NCBI RefSeq assembly: GCF_900631945.1
Contig: NZ_UZWE01000062.1
Location: forward strand, 29,474 to 93,473
DNA: 64,000 nt
Reading direction: 5' to 3'
DNA from: Paracoccus haematequi
GTDB taxonomy: Bacteria > Pseudomonadota > Alphaproteobacteria > Rhodobacterales > Rhodobacteraceae
This document shows positions 59,250 to 64,000 of the stretch, one piece after another. Position 1 is the first letter of the stretch, and the number at the start of each line of letters is the position of its first letter. The notes below the pieces were generated by a model. The model was not told the DNA's origin. It worked only from the letters and a program-made list of their open reading frames with translations, and ran no database searches. The position numbers and the translations under genes are program-made.

Positions 59250-61000
59250 GCATGCTTGCCTCGTTGGTGCGGGCCTATGATCGGTTGCCCGATGCACCGC
59301 CCTTCGGCTTCTCGACCGAGAAGATCGGCTTCTGCGTGCTGCTGAACGCGGACGGATCGGTCGCCAGCGTCGAGGATCTGCGCGGCGACGACAGGAAACG
59401 CAGCCCCAGGATGCTGCTGGTGCCGCAGGCCGTAAAGCGGACCGCCGGCATTGCCCCGAATTTCCTGTGGGACAAGTCGGCCTATGTGCTGGGGGTGACC
59501 GCTGGTGACGGCAAAAGGACGGCGGAGGAGCATGCCGCCTTCCGCGCTCGCCACGCGGAATGGCTTGCGGAGATCGACGATCCTGGCCTGCGGGCTTTCC
59601 TGCGCTTCCTGGACGGCTGGCGCCCGGACGCCTTCGCTCCACCCCTCTGGCGCGATGAGATGCGCGACCAGAACATCGTCTTCGCCCTGGCCGAGGAATA
59701 TCGCGAGCGTTTCCTGCATGAACGCCCGGCCGCGCGCGCGCTGTGGCGGCGTCTCGGGGCCGAAGGCGCCTCGGACCCGCAGGTCTGCCTGGTGACGGGC
59801 GAGCCCGGTCCGGTGGCCCGGCTGCATCCCTCGATCAAGGGGGTCTGGGGGGCGCAATCCTCGGGTGCGAGCCTGGTGTCCTTCAATCTCGACGCCTTCG
59901 AGTCTTACGGTCACGATCAAGGCGACAACGCCCCCGTTTCTGAGGCAGCGGCCTTTGCCTATGGCACGGTGCTGAACCGCTATCTCGACAAGAATAGCGG
60001 CCATCGCATCCAGATCGGCGATGCCTCGACGGTGTTCTGGGCGGATTGCAGCGATATGAACCTGGCCGCAGAGGCAGAGGTCTTCTTTGCGGCGTTGCTG
60101 GACTCCGCTTCCGAGGAGAAGCTGGTTGCCGAGGATGAGAGGTTTGAAACCGCCAAAATCCAGTCCCGTCTCGATGCCATCCGCAGTGGTCAGCGCCTGT
60201 CGCGGGTCGCGCCGGAACTGGCCGAGGGGGTGCGCTTTCATATCCTAGGGCTGGCCCCCAATGCCGCCCGGCTTTCGGTACGCTTCTACTGGCAGGACGA
60301 TTTCGGTCGGCTGACCGGGAACTTCCAGCAGTATCTTGCGGATATGGCGATCGACCCACCTCCGCGCGATGGCTGGCCGCCGCTGTGGCGCTATCTTCTG
60401 GAACTGGCTTCGCAAGGCAAGCGCGAGAATGTGCCGCCCCTGATCGCCGGCGAATGGCTGCGTGCGATCCTGACCGGCACGGCCTATCCGCTGACCCTGC
60501 TTTCTACGGTGCTGATGCGCATGCGCGCCGATGGCGAGATCAACGCTCTGCGATGCGCCATGCTGAAATCCGTCCTGATCCGCAATTTCCACTATAAGGA
60601 GGCCCCGGTGGCGCTTGATCCCACATCCAGAGACACGGGCTATGTGTTGGGGCGTCTGTTCGCCGTCTATGAGAACATCCAGAGAGCCGCACTTGGCAAA
60701 AGTGTGAATGCTACGATTCGCGACAAGTTCTATGGCTCAGCCTCGTCCACGCCAGCGCGCGTGTTCGGCTCGCTTGCAGGCAACGCGTTTAATCATCTGG
60801 CGAGGATCCGCAAGGACAAGCCGGCGTTCGCTCATTATCTGCAAGCTGAATTGCAGGAGATCGCCAATTTGCTCGACGTCTCGAAGGAGCCTTTTCCAGC
60901 GTCTCTTTCTCAGGAGGCACAGGCAAAGTTTGCACTGGGCTATTACCACCAAGCCAGTTTCCGCAAGCACGATGACAAGACCCCCGAGGTATCCCAATGA
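59246..61000 (+). CDS. cas8c: Type I-C Cascade large subunit Cas8c
   Basis: Cas8c (Csd1) recognises the PAM and holds the target strands. The 584-residue protein begins MSMLASLVRAYDRLPDAPPFGFSTEKIGFC and includes NFLWDKSAYVLGVT and LVTGEPGPVARLHPSIKGVWGAQSSGASLVSFN, typical of Csd1. The start overlaps the cas5c stop. From codon 455 an internal GTG with a perfect Shine-Dalgarno reads the C-terminal domain separately as Cas11c. The stop overlaps the cas7c ATG. Confidence 0.95.
   Translation: MSMLASLVRAYDRLPDAPPFGFSTEKIGFCVLLNADGSVASVEDLRGDDRKRSPRMLLVPQAVKRTAGIAPNFLWDKSAYVLGVTAGDGKRTAEEHAAFRARHAEWLAEIDDPGLRAFLRFLDGWRPDAFAPPLWRDEMRDQNIVFALAEEYRERFLHERPAARALWRRLGAEGASDPQVCLVTGEPGPVARLHPSIKGVWGAQSSGASLVSFNLDAFESYGHDQGDNAPVSEAAAFAYGTVLNRYLDKNSGHRIQIGDASTVFWADCSDMNLAAEAEVFFAALLDSASEEKLVAEDERFETAKIQSRLDAIRSGQRLSRVAPELAEGVRFHILGLAPNAARLSVRFYWQDDFGRLTGNFQQYLADMAIDPPPRDGWPPLWRYLLELASQGKRENVPPLIAGEWLRAILTGTAYPLTLLSTVLMRMRADGEINALRCAMLKSVLIRNFHYKEAPVALDPTSRDTGYVLGRLFAVYENIQRAALGKSVNATIRDKFYGSASSTPARVFGSLAGNAFNHLARIRKDKPAFAHYLQAELQEIANLLDVSKEPFPASLSQEAQAKFALGYYHQASFRKHDDKTPEVSQ
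60608..61000 (+). CDS. cas11c: Predicted Cas11c small subunit from an internal start within cas8c
   Basis: An in-frame GTG at 60608 lies five bases after AAGGAGG (60596-60602), the strongest ribosome-binding site in the operon. Translation would give 130 residues, first VALDPTSRDTGYVLGRLFAV, helical throughout, with ATIRDKFYGSASSTPARVF. In studied type I-C, I-B and I-D systems the Cascade small subunit is made in exactly this way. That precedent and the Shine-Dalgarno make the prediction strong; it has not been shown for this sequence. Confidence 0.75.
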   Translation: MALDPTSRDTGYVLGRLFAVYENIQRAALGKSVNATIRDKFYGSASSTPARVFGSLAGNAFNHLARIRKDKPAFAHYLQAELQEIANLLDVSKEPFPASLSQEAQAKFALGYYHQASFRKHDDKTPEVSQ

Positions 61001-61947
61001 CCACGCTTTCCCGCCGCCATGATTTCGTGCTGATCTTCGACGTGACGAACGGCAATCCCAACGGCGACCCCGATGCGGGCAACCTGCCGCGGCTTGATCC
61101 CGAGACGAATCACGGCCTGGTCACCGACGTCAGCCTGAAGCGGAAGATCCGCAATTACGTCGAACTAGCGCGAGAGGGTGCAGAGGGGCATCACATCTAT
61201 GTCCAGGAAGGCGCGATCCTCAACGAGAAACACCGCCAGGCCTATGTCGCTCTGCGTGGCGACGAAAAGTCGAAAAAGGACGCCAAGCTGAACCCAAGGG
61301 ACGATGCCGAGGCGACCGCCTTGCGTGACTTCATGTGCCGCAATTTCTTCGACGTGCGAACATTCGGTGCCGTCATGTCCACGGGCATCAACTGCGGTCA
61401 GGTCAAAGGGCCGGTGCAGATGACCTTCGCCAATTCGGTCGAGCCGGTTCTGCCGGTCGAGATTTCGATCACCCGCATGGCGGCCACCAACGAGGCCGAG
61501 CAAAAGAAGAAGGCCGAGGGGGATGACAGCGATCAGCGCACCGACAACCGTACGATGGGCCGCAAGCATATCGTGCCCTATGGCCTCTATGTCGCGCATG
61601 GTTTCGTTTCGGCCAAGTTCGCCGAACGTACGGGCTTTTCCGAAGCAGATCTGGACCTGCTGTTCGAGGCGCTGGCGAACATGTTCGAGCATGACCGCGC
61701 GGCCGCGCGGGGCGAGATGACCTCGCGCAAGCTGATCGTCTTCCGCCATGCGAATGCGCTTGGCAATGCGCCGGCACACCGGTTGTTCGATCTGGTTCAG
61801 ATCGGCCGCAACGTGGATGGCGAATTCCGTGCCTTGGATGACCGTGGCCTGAGCAATCTGCCACCGGCGCGGAAATTCACCGACTACAGCGTCCATATCG
61901 ACCGTGAGAGGCTGCCCGAAGGCGTCGAAATCCTCGAGCTGCTGTGA
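60997..61947 (+). CDS. cas7c: Type I-C Cas7c backbone protein
   Basis: Cas7c (Csd2) polymerises along the crRNA spacer. The 316-residue protein starts MTTLSRRHDFVLIFDVTNGNPNGDPDAGNLPRLDPETNHGLVTDVSLKRKIRNYV, the Csd2 signature, and has FFDVRTFGAVMSTG and GRKHIVPYGLYVAHGFVSAKFA. The ATG overlaps the cas8c stop, and its own stop overlaps the GTG of cas4 (GTGA). Confidence 0.95.
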   Translation: MTTLSRRHDFVLIFDVTNGNPNGDPDAGNLPRLDPETNHGLVTDVSLKRKIRNYVELAREGAEGHHIYVQEGAILNEKHRQAYVALRGDEKSKKDAKLNPRDDAEATALRDFMCRNFFDVRTFGAVMSTGINCGQVKGPVQMTFANSVEPVLPVEISITRMAATNEAEQKKKAEGDDSDQRTDNRTMGRKHIVPYGLYVAHGFVSAKFAERTGFSEADLDLLFEALANMFEHDRAAARGEMTSRKLIVFRHANALGNAPAHRLFDLVQIGRNVDGEFRALDDRGLSNLPPARKFTDYSVHIDRERLPEGVEILELL

Positions 61948-62582
61948 CTACGACTGGCGTCGTGGAACCCATTCCCCTCTCGGCGCTGCAACATGCGGTC
62001 TATTGTCTGCGCCAAGCCGCGCTGATCCATCTGGAGCGGCTTTGGGCCGAGAACCGCTTTACCGCCGAAGGCGACGTCCTGCACGCCGTCGCCGACAAGG
62101 GTGGTCATCGCAAGGCGCGTGGCGTGCGGCGGGTGATGGCCTTGCCGCTGGCGTGCCATCGATTGAACCTGACCGGCACCGCCGACCTGGTCGAGTTCCT
62201 CCCCGGTCCAGATGGCGAGACCGCTTTTCCCATCGAATACAAGCGCGGCAAGCCCAAGCTGCACCGCGCCGACGAGGTGCAGCTTTGCGCGCAGGCGCTC
62301 TGCCTCGAAGAGATGACCGGCCGCCCGGTGGCACAGGGCGCACTGTTCTACGGCCAGACCAAACGCCGAGTCACCGTGCCCTTCGATGCCGATCTGCGTG
62401 CGCTGACCGAAAGCACCGCTGCCGAACTGGCCGCGGTCCTGACCAATCGTCGCACGCCGCCCCCGACGCCGCATCGCAGCCGCTGCCGGGCCTGTTCGCT
62501 TTTGGATCTGTGCCGGCCCGAGGCGGTAAGCCGTCCCGTGCGGCAATGGCGCGATCGTATGCTGGCAAGGGCGCTGGAATGA
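61944..62582 (+). CDS. cas4: Cas4 Fe-S exonuclease (GTG start)
   Basis: Cas4 trims prespacers and helps Cas1-Cas2 choose PAM-correct spacers. The 212-residue protein has the RecB-type motif PIEYKRGKPK with QLCAQALCLEEM, and Fe-S cysteines at AVYC near the N-terminus and CRACSLLDLC near the C-terminus. GTG is the start codon, overlapping the cas7c stop. It overlaps cas1 by four bases. Confidence 0.93.
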   Translation: MTTTGVVEPIPLSALQHAVYCLRQAALIHLERLWAENRFTAEGDVLHAVADKGGHRKARGVRRVMALPLACHRLNLTGTADLVEFLPGPDGETAFPIEYKRGKPKLHRADEVQLCAQALCLEEMTGRPVAQGALFYGQTKRRVTVPFDADLRALTESTAAELAAVLTNRRTPPPTPHRSRCRACSLLDLCRPEAVSRPVRQWRDRMLARALE

Positions 62583-63613
62583 AGAAGCTGCTGAACACCG
62601 TCTATGTCACGACCGAGGGGACCGCCCTGAAGAAGGATGGCGAGAACCTGGTGGCCGAAATCGAGGGGGCCGAAAAGGCGCGTGTGCCTTTGCATATGCT
62701 GGCCTCGGTCGTCGCCTTCGGGCCGATCCTGCTGTCTCCGGCGCTGATCGGCATCTGTGCCGAGCGCGGCATCTCGTTGGTGCTTCTGGATCGTGCTGGG
62801 CGGTTCCAGGCCAGGGTCGAGGGGCCGGTCGCGGGGAATGTCCTGCTGCGGCGTGCCCAATATCAGGCTGCCGACGACGCGACGGATGTGGTGCGTGGCA
62901 TCGTCATGGGCAAGATCGCCAACCAGCGTGCGGTGATCCGGCGCGCGTTGCGCGATTACGGCGGCGAGATGACGGCCGAGGCGCGTAATGGGCTCGAGCG
63001 GGCAACGGATCGCATGGCCATGATCCTGCGCCGCGTGCAGTTGTCCGACAATAGTGTGGATCTGTTGCGCGGCTCCGAGGGTGAGGCGGCGACGCTGTAT
63101 TTCGGCGTCTTCGATCACCTCATCCGCTCACCCGATCCCGAGCTTCGCTGGACAGGCCGCTCGCGCCGCCCGCCGCTCGATCCGATGAATGCGGTCCTGT
63201 CCTTTCTCTATACCCTGCTGACCCATGATTGCCGTTCGGCCTGCGAGGCGGTCGGGCTGGATCCCGCCGTCGGCTTCCTGCACCGCGACCGCCCCGGCCG
63301 GCCCAGCCTCGCGCTGGACCTGATGGAAGAGCTTCGCGCACCCTTGGCGGATCGTCTGGCGCTGTCCCTGGTGAATCGCCGCCAGTTGCGAGCGGGGGAT
63401 TTTCGCCGCATGGACGGCGGTGCGGTGCTGCTGACCGACGACGCCCGCCGCACTGTCCTGACCGCCTGGCAAGAGCGCAAGAAGGAAGAGCGCCAGCATC
63501 CTTTCCTGCAGGAAAAGGCGCCGTTCGGCTTGGTGCCCTATCTTCAGGCGCAGATGCTGGCGCGTCATCTGCGTGGCGATCTGGACGCCTATCCGCCCTG
63601 GTTTTGGAGTTGA
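62579..63613 (+). CDS. cas1: Cas1 integrase (type I-C)
   Basis: Cas1 forms the Cas1-Cas2 complex that inserts new spacers. The 344-residue protein starts [30 protein letters not shown]. The catalytic region contains [54 protein letters not shown], with the histidine and aspartate expected in the active site. The length fits subtype I-C. One base separates it from cas2. Confidence 0.95.
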   Translation: MKKLLNTVYVTTEGTALKKDGENLVAEIEGAEKARVPLHMLASVVAFGPILLSPALIGICAERGISLVLLDRAGRFQARVEGPVAGNVLLRRAQYQAADDATDVVRGIVMGKIANQRAVIRRALRDYGGEMTAEARNGLERATDRMAMILRRVQLSDNSVDLLRGSEGEAATLYFGVFDHLIRSPDPELRWTGRSRRPPLDPMNAVLSFLYTLLTHDCRSACEAVGLDPAVGFLHRDRPGRPSLALDLMEELRAPLADRLALSLVNRRQLRAGDFRRMDGGAVLLTDDARRTVLTAWQERKKEERQHPFLQEKAPFGLVPYLQAQMLARHLRGDLDAYPPWFWS

Positions 63614-63614
63614 G

Positions 63615-63905
63615 ATGCTGGTCCTGGTCACCTATGACGTGAAGACGCTGGACCCCGGTGGGAAGAAGCGTTTGCGTCAGGTTGCCAAGGCGTGCGAGGA
63701 TTTCGGCCAGCGGGTGCAGTTCTCGGTCTTCGAGATCGAGGTGGACCCGGCGCAATGGACCCGGCTGAAGGCGCGCCTGGAAGGGATCATCCGCCCCGAG
63801 GTCGACAGCCTGCGCTATTACTATCTTGGTTCGAACTGGTCGCGCCGGGTCGAGCATGTCGGTGCAAAACCCGCGATGGATCTTAACAGCCCGCTGATTC
63901 TCTAG
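63615..63905 (+). CDS. cas2: Cas2 (type I-C)
   Basis: The 96-residue ferredoxin-fold protein [43 protein letters not shown] has the conserved D8 and ends [17 protein letters not shown], so it is complete. The stop codon TAG lies in a CTAG where an IS5-type element begins. It is the last cas gene; the leader and array would normally follow. Confidence 0.94.
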   Translation: MLVLVTYDVKTLDPGGKKRLRQVAKACEDFGQRVQFSVFEIEVDPAQWTRLKARLEGIIRPEVDSLRYYYLGSNWSRRVEHVGAKPAMDLNSPLIL

Positions 63906-64000
63906 GGTCTGTGGGGATTCATCGTGAGTTGATAACGGCGGCAGCGAGGTAGATCATTGCTTCAAAGCTCCGGTCGGTCTTGCAAGCACGCATGGCGATG
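63906..64000 (-). mobile_element. IS5-family insertion sequence, one end (partial)
   Basis: The terminal sequence GGTCTGTGGGGATTCATCG starts right after CTAG (63902-63905), a YTAR-type target as used by IS5 relatives. The transposase reads outward from the window. The other end and the target duplication lie outside. Confidence 0.65.
63919..64000 (-). CDS. IS5-family transposase, C-terminal end (partial)
   Basis: The 27 codons visible on the minus strand read IAMRACKTDRSFEAMIYLAA then AVINSR and stop, the characteristic C-terminus of IS5-group DDE transposases. The rest lies beyond the window. Confidence 0.75.
   Translation of the reverse strand, partial: IAMRACKTDRSFEAMIYLAAAVINSR

Noticed and set aside
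61904..62578. Fusion protein made of cas4 region and cas1
   Set aside because: The upstream part is an out-of-frame reading of cas4; the Cas1 start [10 protein letters not shown] is at 62579.
63906..64000. CRISPR leader or repeats after cas2
   Set aside because: No direct repeat or A/T-rich leader; the bases read as an IS5-type end and transposase C-terminus.

Overview
The window looks like chromosome of a GC-rich alphaproteobacterium of the Rhodobacterales, most like Paracoccus or a close relative. This is inferred from the gene content: a VPLPA-CTERM protein, an ATP12-type F1 chaperone gene, an Aap/Bzt amino-acid transporter, an opgGHC glucan operon of the Rhodobacter kind, lysC next to ptsP, and an L3 protein with a long Ala/Glu-rich tail. 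No taxonomic marker such as 16S rRNA is present.

Regions. (1) 1-2942: the 3' end of rpoC, then an AmiS/UreI-like membrane protein, a DMT exporter and a putative rhamnosyltransferase. (2) 2939-24880: a near-complete translation supercluster (rpsL-rpsG-fusA-tuf; rpsJ to rpmD; rplO-secY-adk-rpsM-rpsK-rpoA-rplQ). It is punctuated by promoters, hairpins and terminators, and three non-ribosomal genes separate rpmD from rplO. (3) 24842-30572: a small hypothetical gene, a luxR-luxI quorum-sensing pair, rarA, then the translationally coupled set crcB, an RluC-type synthase, a HAD phosphatase and ATP12. (4) 30599-35399: the aapJQMP polar amino-acid ABC transporter. (5) 42185 down to 35440, minus strand: rpmH-rnpA-yidD-ttcA-yidC-MOSC-engB-argB-sixA. 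(6) 42322-44582: an orphan histidine kinase, tRNA-Arg(ACG), and a gene-poor stretch containing a 25-codon membrane-peptide gene with a perfect Shine-Dalgarno and an EcfG-like promoter. (7) 44646-50575: kdtA, a DUF1178 gene, an SDR gene, lysC and ptsP. (8) 50653-55514: opgGHC, behind a promoter with a consensus -10 box.

(9) 55539-64000 is an accessory island. It begins at a 3' half of a tRNA-Cys gene, a likely integration scar 25 bp after opgC. Wrecked IS3 and IS481 pieces follow, then a complete type I-C CRISPR-Cas operon (cas3-cas5c-cas8c-cas7c-cas4-cas1-cas2). An IS5-family element begins directly after the cas2 stop codon. No CRISPR repeats lie within the window. cas8c carries an in-frame internal GTG behind a perfect AAGGAGG, which predicts a separately translated small subunit (Cas11c).

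How the genes work together: most of the window is core housekeeping (ribosome, transcription, secretion, membrane-protein insertion, envelope glucan and Kdo synthesis, PTS-Ntr and aspartate-family amino acids). Three regulatory or accessory layers sit on it: AHL quorum sensing, a possible stress-regulated membrane peptide, and the CRISPR defence island.
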